A stretch of 20,832 bases of DNA from an uncultured Alphaproteobacteria bacterium (GCA_944392285.1 CALXWF010000050.1:1-20832); one strand, 5' to 3'; positions 9,514 to 16,853 are shown, numbered from the stretch's first letter. Translations and numbers: made by a program. The notes: generated from the sequence alone by a model not told the origin.

Positions 9514-9609
9514 ATGATGACTTTAAGTGATGTCGTTTTGCTCTTCTTGTTACTTTTGTATTTGATGATTGAAGCAGTGAAATATCAGAAACGACGCAGA
9601 AAAAATTAG
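9514..9609 (+). CDS. Candidate 31-residue single-pass membrane peptide
   Basis: ATG ATG at 9514-9519 opens a 31-codon frame ending in TAG. The product starts MMTLSDVV, continues with a Leu-rich hydrophobic run (LLFLLLLYLMI) and ends with a strongly basic tail (KYQKRRRKN). That is the plan of many small bacterial membrane proteins: a short N-terminus outside, one membrane helix, and a positive C-terminus kept inside. It lies between its own candidate promoter and a strong same-strand terminator. Against it: no clear Shine-Dalgarno sequence before the ATG. I do not recognise the peptide; the transcript could instead act as a small RNA. Confidence 0.4.
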   Translation: MMTLSDVVLLFLLLLYLMIEAVKYQKRRRKN

Positions 9610-9645
9610 AGGTATCTTTTTTAGGTATCTCGGTGTTGAGTGCCG

Positions 9646-9682
9646 ACGGGGAATTGTTTTTATAACAATCCCCCGTTTTTTT
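9646..9682 (+). terminator. Strong plus-strand terminator after the small ORF
   Basis: ACGGGG (9646-9651) pairs with CCCCGT (9671-9676) and ATTGTT (9653-9658) with AACAAT (9664-9669), separated by one A-C mismatch, around a five-base loop; seven T follow. The T run lies only on the plus-strand side, so it ends a rightward transcript. No annotated long gene needs it, which supports a short transcription unit here. Confidence 0.8.
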
Positions 9683-10352
9683 AGAGTTGAAATGACATTC
9701 CGGCTTCTAACACACCGGCAAGACCATATTCTTGGCAGAGTGCTTTATAAGCCTCTAAATCTTTGGGGTGATAATGGGTCACCCAAGTTTTAGCCTTGAT
9801 TTCTTTTGGGGCGTCTGCAAGGCTTTTTAAGCCGCAATGAAAGGCATTAGACTTCAAAGCGGCATCATGAATAATCAGCTTGGCAATTGCTGCTTGCGGG
9901 GTGTCTAAAAGCGAAACAGAGGTGTCTCCGGAATATAAAATTTTGTTATCATAAAAAAGCGCTAAAGATTTCATGCCTTTTACATGTGGGACGGGGAAAG
10001 TTTGCAAAGGAAAATTTGCGGTCAAGGGCAGGGTGCGGATTTTTCCTTCATCAGCGTCAGAAAGGGTTAAAAGTTCTTGCCAATCTATTCCGCCGGTGCG
10101 GAGCTTATGGTTGTTTATTTGGTCGCAAAATTCGGCCAAAGTAACGGCAGAACCGCAATGGTCTTGATGCAAATGGGACAGCAAAACAACATCAAGCTTT
10201 GAGCTGAAATTCAGCTCTTGTAACTTTTGAAAAACCGAAAAGCCGCAATCTAATAAGATGCCGTTTTGCTTGGTATCTTGCGGCCAGATTATCATTGAGA
10301 CATTAGTGCCGGGGGCAAAAGCGCCGGAAGTGCCGATAATTTCGAGTTGCAT
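9681..10352 (-). CDS. Metallo-beta-lactamase-fold hydrolase (RNase Z/PhnP-like group)
   Basis: A 223-residue single-domain MBL-fold protein, probably cytoplasmic (no signal peptide). The start ATG has GGAG 6 bp upstream. The metal-binding set is complete: HLHQDH (H60, H62, D64, H65), H123 in PVPHVKG, D143 in YSGDTS and a terminal HYHP (H193/H195), with H162 in IIHDAAL. The late 'SGDT ... IHDA ... THYH' layout resembles tRNase Z and PhnP-type phosphodiesterases rather than beta-lactamases. No exosite arm is seen, and this subgroup contains enzymes for tRNA 3' ends, cyclic nucleotides and phosphonate breakdown, so the substrate cannot be named. It lies behind a terminator from the upstream gene and needs its own promoter, which is not obvious. 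Confidence 0.85.
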   Translation of the reverse strand: MQLEIIGTSGAFAPGTNVSMIIWPQDTKQNGILLDCGFSVFQKLQELNFSSKLDVVLLSHLHQDHCGSAVTLAEFCDQINNHKLRTGGIDWQELLTLSDADEGKIRTLPLTANFPLQTFPVPHVKGMKSLALFYDNKILYSGDTSVSLLDTPQAAIAKLIIHDAALKSNAFHCGLKSLADAPKEIKAKTWVTHYHPKDLEAYKALCQEYGLAGVLEAGMSFQL

Positions 10353-10405
10353 GACATTCTCCGTTTTTTGTTTTAATTTAGCCTTTTTAGAAATTTTTAC
10401 AACTC

Positions 10406-10433
10406 AAAAAAAATCCCGCCGGAAAGCGGGATT
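10406..10433 (-). terminator. Terminator of the repeat-bearing membrane protein gene
   Basis: Read on the minus strand, AATCCCGC and GCGGGATT (10426-10433 and 10412-10419) form an 8-bp stem with a six-base loop, followed by a run of T (the plus-strand A run starting at 10406). It begins 13 bp past the stop at 10447. Confidence 0.88.
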
Positions 10434-10446
10434 GGTTTTGTTCTTT

Positions 10447-12057
10447 TTAGGCGCGGTTTTGGCCGATTTTCTCAACCATGGCTTTGGTAACCTTGGGGTC
10501 GGTTTGACGGCCGACTTGGCGATTTTCCTCTTTATATGCTTCATTGGCGCCATAATCTTCTGTCACTTTTGCGGCGCGTTTAACAATATCATCCATGGTT
10601 GCCGCGTCAGGTCTTTGGCCGTTAATCAGATTGTCAATCGCCTCTCTGAGGTGGTGCTGGTCACCGCGAACCACGACAACTTTGACTAATTTGTTGCTGA
10701 GAGATTCTCCGGGAATGGCGGCAATTGTTTCTTTGGGGAGCTTTGAGAATTTTTCTAACAGGTTGAAAGCCTCGGTTGCTGCCTCTATCGGATTATCTAT
10801 CTTGTTTTGAAAAGCGATGCGACGCGCAATTTGATACATATCTTGCGGGTCGGGTTTTTGTGTTTTTACGGTATCCGGCGGGGTTATGGTTGTATTCGTC
10901 GGCGGTTGAGGCAAAGTTTCGCCGTTATTTTTATCAGAGCAGTTTTTATTGAGCAGCAGCAAGCCGCCGACAATACCGGCTGCCCACAGAAGCTTTTTCC
11001 CCCATTTGCGGGCTTTGTCTTTCACTTTGCCCCAGAAAGATTTTGGTTTTTCAGGCATTGCCGGAGGCGGCGCATATTCGCCTCTTTCTTGCGGAATGGC
11101 TTTTGTTCTTTCTTCCGGGGTGTTTTCAACAGCGCCGAGTTCAAAACTGTTGTCTGAATTTTCTTCTTCAACCATACCAAAGTCAACGGTATTTTCTGTT
11201 TCTTCAGCGTGTTGCCCTAAGGCGGCAACTAAGGTTGCAATATCCGAGCGATTGGCGGTTTCGGTCTTGGTTTGGGCTTGAGATGTTTGGTTTTTACCTT
11301 TTTGTTCTTTCCAGTTATGAAAGGCCGTCAGCCATGCGCCTTTGCCCCCATCGGAGAATTGGTCAAAGTCTTCTATGGTTTTGCCCTGAGAGGCCAAAAA
11401 GTCCGTAAATTCTTTTTCTTTACGGGCGGCGGCAAGAGCCTTTGCCAGCTTGGCTTTATCTTCAGCTTTTTTTGCCAGCACATCAATGCCCTCATTATTT
11501 TCTGTTGCAGTAATGCCCGAAGTTTGGCGCGCTTTTGCTTTGAGGGCGATTTCTTTAGCCTGCCAGTTGTGAAAAGCCTTGCTCCACATGCCTTTGCTGT
11601 CTTCTGAAAAATTTGCAAATTCTTCAGCGGTTACGCCGTGATTTTTCAGAAAGCGTTTGAATTCGGCTTCTTCGGCTTCCAGTTGAGATTTTGGCGCGGG
11701 TGCTTTTTCATTATTTTGTTGTTTTAGCTCTTGGAGTTTTTGGCGGGCATCGGCAGCTAACTTTTTCATTTCCGGCGCTTTGTAGCCGTCGGCAAATGTG
11801 GCAATGAAGTTTTCCATAACCTCTAAGGCGTCAGGGGTTAAGTCTAATTTGCCGGCGACAAAATCTTGCAAATTTGCAATGGATTGCTCGTGGAGTTCGG
11901 CAAACATTTTTTCATGGGTTTCTACCAGATTCTTTGTCTCCGCTAATTCTGGATGTTGGCTTATAAGCTCTTCAGGGGACATTAAATAGATTTCTTGCTG
12001 TTTTAAAATAGTCTTTATGTCTTGTGCGGAAAGTTTTTTATTTGTTGTTTCTGCCAT
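10447..12057 (-). CDS. Unrecognised single-pass membrane protein with an internal duplicated motif
   Basis: Two adjacent ATGs occur (12060 and 12057). AAGGAG lies 4 bp before the first and 7 bp before the second, so the second is preferred, giving 536 residues. Residues 1-115 are mostly helical and Lys/Glu/Gln-rich. A gap-free repeat follows: residues 132-165 and 216-249 match at 18 of 34 positions, sharing EFxxFL, GxT, FxxFS, KGxW and AFHNW. Charged linkers surround it. Residues 341-355 are basic and tryptophan-containing (FWGKVKDKARKWGKK), then a single membrane helix LLWAAGIVGGLLLL (356-369), then a Pro/Thr-rich linker and a C-terminal helical domain (about 405-535). The basic residues before the helix predict the repeats in the cytoplasm and the C-terminal domain in the periplasm. 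No known family is recognised, and I assign no function. It has its own promoter and terminator. Confidence 0.8.
   Translation of the reverse strand: MAETTNKKLSAQDIKTILKQQEIYLMSPEELISQHPELAETKNLVETHEKMFAELHEQSIANLQDFVAGKLDLTPDALEVMENFIATFADGYKAPEMKKLAADARQKLQELKQQNNEKAPAPKSQLEAEEAEFKRFLKNHGVTAEEFANFSEDSKGMWSKAFHNWQAKEIALKAKARQTSGITATENNEGIDVLAKKAEDKAKLAKALAAARKEKEFTDFLASQGKTIEDFDQFSDGGKGAWLTAFHNWKEQKGKNQTSQAQTKTETANRSDIATLVAALGQHAEETENTVDFGMVEEENSDNSFELGAVENTPEERTKAIPQERGEYAPPPAMPEKPKSFWGKVKDKARKWGKKLLWAAGIVGGLLLLNKNCSDKNNGETLPQPPTNTTITPPDTVKTQKPDPQDMYQIARRIAFQNKIDNPIEAATEAFNLLEKFSKLPKETIAAIPGESLSNKLVKVVVVRGDQHHLREAIDNLINGQRPDAATMDDIVKRAAKVTEDYGANEAYKEENRQVGRQTDPKVTKAMVEKIGQNRA
11311..11412 (-). 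repeat. Second copy of the 34-residue repeat in the membrane protein
   Basis: Encodes residues 216-249, from EFTDFL to AFHNW. It aligns without gaps to the first copy 252 bp upstream in the gene, with 18 of 34 residues the same. The shared aromatic and Gly/Lys positions suggest a small helical domain. Confidence 0.75.
11563..11664 (-). repeat. First copy of the 34-residue repeat in the membrane protein
   Basis: Encodes residues 132-165, from EFKRFL to AFHNW. See the second copy for the alignment. The protein similarity is clear, while the DNA has diverged, so the duplication is old and under protein-level constraint. Confidence 0.75.
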
Positions 12058-12086
12058 CATGCTTCTCCTTATATGAATATGTTTTT

Positions 12087-12115
12087 ATCATATGACAATT
12101 TGGACAAAAATGCAA
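12087..12115 (-). promoter_or_regulatory. Promoter of the repeat-bearing membrane protein gene
   Basis: On the minus strand, TTGCAT (12110-12115), exactly 17 bp, then TATGAT (12087-12092): a near-consensus sigma70-type pair, about 27 bp before the start codon. Short inverted arms ATATGA (12071-12076) and TCATAT (12088-12093) flank the expected transcription start and overlap the -10. Confidence 0.65.
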
Positions 12116-12204
12116 GTTTTTTATTTTTGTTTTCTATCATAATCTTTTTTTGGTTAAAAAAATGATTATTTAATTTATATCTGTTTTTAGAAAAGGAGAT
12201 TTTG

Positions 12205-12681
12205 ATGAAAAATAAGTTGCAGGTTCAGGTTTTGCTTATGGGGAGTGCGGTGCTTCTTTGTTTTCCGATGCTTTGTTTGGCGCAAAATGTTGATGATGCT
12301 CAGGTGCCGACAGAAATTTTTGCCGAGGGGAAGAGCTCGCCGACGCAAACAACAGAGTTTTTTGTAGAACAGCCAGCTGATGCGCCTAACCCATTGGGGA
12401 ACCCTATTGTGGCGCCGGATAATGCCCCGCAACCGATGATGCCGACGCCCATGCCTGTTTTGCCGTCCGAAAAACCGCAAAACCAGCAAATGCCGACAAT
12501 TAATCAGACCTCCGGTCTTGGAACGCTTCAGCCGGGACAAGTGCCGTTGCCGCAAGGAAATAACCAAATTGAAAATGAAATGTATGAGTCTGGAAATGAT
12601 ATTGTCGATGTGCAAGAATATCCGATAGATGACGTTAACCAAATGTCACGCCAAATAGACCCGGCAACCTTGGTAAACTAA
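12205..12681 (+). CDS. Secreted Pro/Gln-rich hypothetical protein
   Basis: The ATG at 12205 has AAGGAG 6 bp upstream (12193-12198); a TTG one codon earlier is less likely. The 158-residue product has a Sec signal peptide: basic start MKNK, hydrophobic core VLLMGSAVLLCFPMLCLA, and probable signal peptidase I cleavage after A26. There is no lipobox: the Cys residues at 19 and 24 lack Gly, Ala or Ser at -1. The mature part is low complexity, rich in Pro, Gln, Asn and Met (for example NAPQPMMPTPMPVLP), with an acidic C-terminal part. It is probably periplasmic or exported and largely unstructured. It is divergent from the membrane protein gene across a 147-bp shared control region. No family is recognised. 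Confidence 0.72.
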   Translation: MKNKLQVQVLLMGSAVLLCFPMLCLAQNVDDAQVPTEIFAEGKSSPTQTTEFFVEQPADAPNPLGNPIVAPDNAPQPMMPTPMPVLPSEKPQNQQMPTINQTSGLGTLQPGQVPLPQGNNQIENEMYESGNDIVDVQEYPIDDVNQMSRQIDPATLVN

Positions 12682-12695
12682 CCGCAGCCGTAAAG

Positions 12696-13427
12696 TTATA
12701 TTCTCTCATAGTCTAAAAAGACCGGACGGCGCCCCTCGCGCAGGGCTTTCATTTGGTATTTGGTGCGAACCCAGTCCTGAGGTTCATGCTTCCAGTCATT
12801 TCCGCAGCGCGCCGTCCAACGAAAGCGGTTGTCTTGGCTCATTTGGCGCAGGGTCCAAGCTTTGTAGACTTTGTGGTCGGTTGCTATGCGAAAAATGCCG
12901 CCCGGTTTTAAGATACGGGCAATTTCTTGCAAATTTTCAGGGTTGACAAAACGTCTGCCGGCGTGGCGCTTTTTGGGCCATGGGTCAGGAAACAGCAAAT
13001 AAATGCGGTCTAAGAAGGCATCGGGAATGCGGGCAAAAAGCAGGCGGATATCATCATCAAAAATGCGCACATTGTCTTGTCGCTCGGGAAGAAGACAGAT
13101 GTTTTCCGGAAGCTCGTTGCCCTCTTTAATGCCGGTTAACAGACTGCATAAATTGGCAATGCCGTTTTGAAAAACTTCAGCCCCGATAAACCCCCAATCC
13201 GGATGGTTGAGCGCTTGTCCGGCCAAATGTTGGCCGTCACCAAAACCAATTTCCAGACAGATTTTTTGGACGCCCTGCGGAAAAATATCTTCTTTGCTCA
13301 GCTTGCCATCTGTCGGGAGGCGAAGTTTGGGTAAAAAGCTTTCCAAAAGCGTGGTTTTTGCTTTGCGAATGATGCGCCCTTTGCGGCGACCAAAAAATTT
13401 GGGTTTATCGGATGTAGTTAAAAGCAT
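12696..13427 (-). CDS. trmB: tRNA (guanine-N7)-methyltransferase
   Basis: Methylates G46 in the tRNA variable loop using S-adenosylmethionine. The 243 residues are full length. Seen: the SAM-binding LEIGFGDGQHL (58-68), the family hallmark FPDPWPKKRH (146-155) and the C-terminal RTKYQ (221-225). The N-terminus FFGRRKGRIIRK is basic and fits tRNA binding. The ATG lies inside the end of metK: the two genes overlap by 10 bp, which points to translational coupling and links the methyltransferase with production of its cofactor. It converges with the secreted-protein gene, only 14 bp separating the stop codons, and no terminator is visible between them. Confidence 0.97.
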   Translation of the reverse strand: MLLTTSDKPKFFGRRKGRIIRKAKTTLLESFLPKLRLPTDGKLSKEDIFPQGVQKICLEIGFGDGQHLAGQALNHPDWGFIGAEVFQNGIANLCSLLTGIKEGNELPENICLLPERQDNVRIFDDDIRLLFARIPDAFLDRIYLLFPDPWPKKRHAGRRFVNPENLQEIARILKPGGIFRIATDHKVYKAWTLRQMSQDNRFRWTARCGNDWKHEPQDWVRTKYQMKALREGRRPVFLDYERI

Positions 13428-14569
13428 GATTTTAGTTTCTCACTTAAGTCCAGTCGTTCCCATGAAAAATGACCAAAGTCATCCGGCGTCCGGCCAAAAT
13501 GTCCGTAGGCGCTGGTGGGAGCATAAATCGGTTTCAATAAGTCAAGTTTATTAATTATTCCTTTCGGCGTCAAGTCAATGTTGTCTTTAATAAACTTAAG
13601 AATCTTTTGTTCATCAACCTTGGCGGTGTTTTTGCAGTCAATGTATAAGGACAAAGGTTCTTTAATACCGATAGCATAAGAAATTTGTAATAAGCACTCA
13701 TCAGCCAAGCCCGCCGCGACAATGTTTTTGGCCAAATAACGCAGCATATAAGCGGCAGAACGGTCTACCTTGGTTGGGTCTTTGCCTGAAAATGCGCCGC
13801 CGCCGTGCGGGGCATAGCCGCCATAGGTGTCAACAATGATTTTGCGGCCGGTTAAGCCCGTATCTCCATCAGGGCCGCCGATTACAAAACGCCCGGTCGG
13901 GTTGATTAAGAGGTCTTTGTCTTCAGGCATCCAACCGGCGGGAAGAGCGCGGGCAATATATTCTTTGGCAATGGCGCGAACTTCTTCTTCGGTCATATAT
14001 TCGGCGTGTTGGGTGGAAAGCACAATTGATTTTATCCCTATCGGTCGGCCATGGTCATATTCAAGTGTTACTTGGCTTTTGGCATCCGGCTCAATTCCTT
14101 TAATCTGGCCCAGGTGGCGTGCCTCTGCAAGGTCTTGGAGTATTTTTGAGGATAAGTAAATGGCTAAAGGCATATAATTGCTGTCAAAGCCTTGCTCTTT
14201 TTTGGCATAGCCAAACATAATTCCTTGGTCGCCGGCGCCGTCTTTGTCTACGCCTAAGGCAATGTCGGCGGATTGATTGTGCAGTAAGTTTTCAATCTTG
14301 ACGGTTTTCCAACTAAAACCTTCCTGCTCATAGCCGATTTCACGAATGCAGTTGCGAACGGTTTCAGTAATTTCTTCCGTTGATATCGGGGTGTGGCTCA
14401 TGGTTTCTCCGGCAATGACAACCCGATTGGTGGTGGCCAAAGTCTCAACCGCAACACGGGCATATTTATCCTTGCTTAAATGTAAATCTAAAATAGAATC
14501 GGAAATGCGGTCACAGATTTTGTCCGGATGTCCTTCTGAAACAGACTCGCTTGTAAATAAATAGGTCAT
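13418..14569 (-). CDS. metK: S-adenosylmethionine synthetase
   Basis: Makes S-adenosylmethionine from methionine and ATP in the cytoplasm. The 383 residues match the usual length. Seen: FTSESVSEGHPDKICD at the N-terminus with the catalytic H14 and metal-binding D16, the GAGDQG loop (111-116) and the phosphate-binding GGGAFSGKDPTKVDRS (256-271). The ATG is preceded by AGGAG. It is the first gene of a metK-trmB unit: a terminator at 14611-14640 ends the upstream HTH gene. The interval holds a possible -10, TATACT (minus strand, 14605-14610), but no good -35. The leader is too short for a recognisable SAM riboswitch and none is seen. Confidence 0.98.
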   Translation of the reverse strand: MTYLFTSESVSEGHPDKICDRISDSILDLHLSKDKYARVAVETLATTNRVVIAGETMSHTPISTEEITETVRNCIREIGYEQEGFSWKTVKIENLLHNQSADIALGVDKDGAGDQGIMFGYAKKEQGFDSNYMPLAIYLSSKILQDLAEARHLGQIKGIEPDAKSQVTLEYDHGRPIGIKSIVLSTQHAEYMTEEEVRAIAKEYIARALPAGWMPEDKDLLINPTGRFVIGGPDGDTGLTGRKIIVDTYGGYAPHGGGAFSGKDPTKVDRSAAYMLRYLAKNIVAAGLADECLLQISYAIGIKEPLSLYIDCKNTAKVDEQKILKFIKDNIDLTPKGIINKLDLLKPIYAPTSAYGHFGRTPDDFGHFSWERLDLSEKLKSCF

Positions 14570-14610
14570 AAAACTTCTCCTATGATTATTAATAATTGTT
14601 TTGCAGTATA

Positions 14611-14640
14611 AAAAAAAGCCAGTAATTTACCAGCTTTTTT
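14611..14640 (-). terminator. Terminator between the HTH regulator gene and metK
   Basis: On the minus strand AGCTGGTA pairs with TACTGGCT (8 bp, two G-U wobbles, AAT loop), extended by A-U pairs and followed by a T run. On the plus strand the same arms contain C-A mismatches instead of the wobbles, so it should act mainly leftward, ending the HTH gene transcript. Confidence 0.75.
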
Positions 14641-14667
14641 ATCTAAATTCACAGAAGAATTTTGCCT

Positions 14668-15171
14668 TTATTCCTCGTCGGCATCATCATCTTTATTATA
14701 AGTTGACTTTGACATTGCAATAATTAAGTCAAACATATGTTTGGCAGCTTTGCGGTTCGGAATTTTGTAATAGGCTTTAACAAGCTCTATCGTTTCTTGA
14801 CGATGCATCGGGTCAAGGTCAAACTTTTCGGTGTCTTCAGCCAAATGTAAAGGTTCGGCATCAGGAATGCTGAACATACGCGGGCTTTGTGAAGCAACCG
14901 ATTCATCCATGTCTTCATAAAAGAAACCGATTGGTACTTCCAAAACTTTGCCAATGTCCCATAAGCGGCTGGCGCCGACACGGTTCATGCCTCTTTCATA
15001 TTTTTGAACTTGTTGAAAGGTTAAACCCAATAAGGAGGCTAACTTTTCCTGACTGAGCCCGAGCAGGGTTCTCCGTAAACGAATACGGTTGCCGACGTGG
15101 ACATCAATCGGGTTGGGTTGTCCGGTGGGTGTCCGTCCGCGGCTTGATCTTTTAACATTCTCTGCAGTCAT
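14668..15171 (-). CDS. XRE-family HTH transcriptional regulator (PhrR/PraR-like position)
   Basis: A 167-residue DNA-binding protein. An HTH_3-type domain covers about residues 26-83, with GLSQEKLASLLGLTFQQVQK and YERGMNRVGASRL giving helices 2-4. The rest (about 84-167) is an acidic, helical C-terminal region ending in DDDADEE, with no metal or ligand motif that I can name. The ATG has AAGGA about 8 bp upstream. A gene of this type sits between lnt and metK in many alphaproteobacteria; rhizobial relatives include the low-pH-induced PhrR near actA (lnt) and PraR. Orthology is inferred from position and domain layout. A near-consensus promoter with a palindrome over the -10 suggests autoregulation. 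Confidence 0.9.
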   Translation of the reverse strand: MTAENVKRSSRGRTPTGQPNPIDVHVGNRIRLRRTLLGLSQEKLASLLGLTFQQVQKYERGMNRVGASRLWDIGKVLEVPIGFFYEDMDESVASQSPRMFSIPDAEPLHLAEDTEKFDLDPMHRQETIELVKAYYKIPNRKAAKHMFDLIIAMSKSTYNKDDDADEE

Positions 15172-15205
15172 CTGTTTTTTCCTTCATATGTGTTCCATAC
15201 CTATA

Positions 15206-15234
15206 TAAATAGGATTTTTGAGGCGTCACGTCAA
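15206..15234 (-). promoter_or_regulatory. Promoter of the HTH regulator gene
   Basis: On the minus strand, TTGACG (15229-15234), 17 bp, TATTTA (15206-15211). The -10 lies within the inverted repeat CCTATATAAATAGG (15200-15213), a natural place for a repressor to bind. Confidence 0.65.
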
Positions 15235-15311
15235 CAAGTTTTTTATATAATATGTTATATTAGTATAGGCAAATATGCTGATATGCCTCGGAACGGGCAG
15301 CGGCCTTTAAT

Positions 15312-16853
15312 CTAAAGACTACGCGAAGATACGTAAAATGCAAGTATTATATTTAAAAAGATTAATATTAACGGAATGATGTTGCCGTTTTGGCCATAGG
15401 TTGTGGATATTGTCAGCTGTTTGGGCAGCTTTGCATCTAAAATTCCGCGGCGATTCAGAGCAAGTTCGGCAATGATTTTGCCATTTGGGGCAATGACGGC
15501 GCTGATGCCGGTGTTGGCGGCGCGTACAATGGTTAGGCCTTCTTCTATGGCGCGAAGCCTAGTGGTGACCAAATGCTGATAGGGGCCGGCACTTTCTCCG
15601 TACCAACCGTCATTGGTTAAATTAATCAGCCAAGACGGTCTTGGATTTTTGGCGGCAACTTGGCTCGGAAAAATGATTTCGTAGCAAATAAGCGCGCCAA
15701 AAGACGGGTAGCCTGCCAGTTGAAGCGCTTGTAAACCTTGTCCCGGTAAAAAGTCGGCAATGACGCCGGTTATCGGTTTTATCCAGTCCGGCAAGAGGTG
15801 GCGGAGCGGAATATATTCACCAAAAGGAACCAAATGCGACTTATCATAGGCGGCCATAATTTCTGCTTTTGCATTAACAACCAAAAGTGAATTACGCGGG
15901 CGGTAGCCGCTTTCGGCATCAAAGGCATAGCGGATGGCGCCGGTAATTAAATAGCCGTTTGCGGGTGCTGCAGCAGCTGCTTGCTTGAGGTGTGCTTCGT
16001 CCATGTCTAACGGAAAAGGTGAGGCTGTTTCTCCCCAGATTACAAAGTCTGTGTTTTCAAAACCGGCTGAACGGCTGAGCGCAATGTAGTCTGCAAAGTT
16101 GTTTTCCAAAGTATCGGCTTGCCATTTCATGGCCTGAGGAATTGCCGGTTGGACAATGCGAACTTGAATGTCGCCCGCTGAAATTTGAAATTTTTGTAAG
16201 CGCCATTGGCCAAAGCCAAAGAGCAGCAACAAAATGCCAAAAGTCGTGCCTAAGCCGAGGTAAAAGGCTCGGCGATTTTGCTTTGTTAAAATTAAAGCCG
16301 GTGTTGAAACTGCCAAAAGTACCAAAAAAGACAAACCATAAGTGCCGATAAGCGACGCCGCTTGCAGTAATGAGAGGTTAAAAGCCAGGGTTGAGCCCAA
16401 CAAATTCCACGGAAAACCGGTTAAAATAAAACTGCGCAGCCATTCGCTTAAAGCCCAAAAACCGGCAAAAGCCAGCCAACGGGCATATCCGGCCCGAAAA
16501 TAAAAACTCAGCGCGGCCGGAACTGCCGTAAACAGCCCGAAAAAACCACCGGCGGCCAACAAGACAAGCGGATAAAGCCAGCCAAAAGACATGGCGTCTA
16601 TCAGCAGAGCATTGCCGACCCATGACAGGCCTGTGGCAAAAAAGCCAAAGCCAAACCAGTAACCATAGGCAAATGCCTTTTTGCCGCTTAGCGCGTTATT
16701 AAGCTGCCAGAGAAGATGTGAAAAACCTAAGAACAAAGCCGGCCAAAAGTAATGAGGCGGGAGCGCCGCCGCCGTTATTGCGCCGGTGAGCGAACACCAG
16801 AGCTTGGGCCTTTGATTAAGATTTTGCCGTATCTGTTTCAGAAGTTTTATCAT
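15312..16853 (-). CDS. lnt: Apolipoprotein N-acyltransferase
   Basis: Adds the third acyl chain to the N-terminal Cys of lipoproteins in the inner membrane. The ATG at 16853 gives 513 residues; a longer form would need a TTG start at 16865. Residues 20-215 form several hydrophobic membrane segments. A periplasmic nitrilase-fold domain follows with the catalytic triad intact: E275 (VIWGETASPF), K338 (YDKSHLVPFGEY) and C390 (LICYEIIFP). A last membrane helix is at about 491-507. The start lies inside corC, a 38-bp overlap, so it is the last gene of the miaB-phoH-ybeY-corC-lnt run and probably translated by coupling; no good Shine-Dalgarno sequence is seen. Confidence 0.97.
   Translation of the reverse strand: MIKLLKQIRQNLNQRPKLWCSLTGAITAAALPPHYFWPALFLGFSHLLWQLNNALSGKKAFAYGYWFGFGFFATGLSWVGNALLIDAMSFGWLYPLVLLAAGGFFGLFTAVPAALSFYFRAGYARWLAFAGFWALSEWLRSFILTGFPWNLLGSTLAFNLSLLQAASLIGTYGLSFLVLLAVSTPALILTKQNRRAFYLGLGTTFGILLLLFGFGQWRLQKFQISAGDIQVRIVQPAIPQAMKWQADTLENNFADYIALSRSAGFENTDFVIWGETASPFPLDMDEAHLKQAAAAAPANGYLITGAIRYAFDAESGYRPRNSLLVVNAKAEIMAAYDKSHLVPFGEYIPLRHLLPDWIKPITGVIADFLPGQGLQALQLAGYPSFGALICYEIIFPSQVAAKNPRPSWLINLTNDGWYGESAGPYQHLVTTRLRAIEEGLTIVRAANTGISAVIAPNGKIIAELALNRRGILDAKLPKQLTISTTYGQNGNIIPLILIFLNIILAFYVSSRSL

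Noticed and set aside
10258..10689. 143-codon plus-strand ORF
   Set aside because: It is antisense to the MBL gene and the repeat protein gene, crosses a strong terminator, and looks like a shadow frame.
12187..12642. 151-codon minus-strand ORF opposite the secreted-protein gene
   Set aside because: The opposite frame has a signal peptide and ribosome binding site; this one has a His/Arg-rich low-complexity product typical of an antisense shadow.
14570..14667. SAM riboswitch upstream of metK
   Set aside because: The leader after the HTH terminator is only about 40 bp and shows no recognisable SAM-I or SAM-II structure.
15267..15288. Hairpin AGGCA/TGCCT as the terminator of lnt
   Set aside because: The stem is short and interrupted, and no T run follows on the minus strand; the end of the lnt transcript stays undefined.
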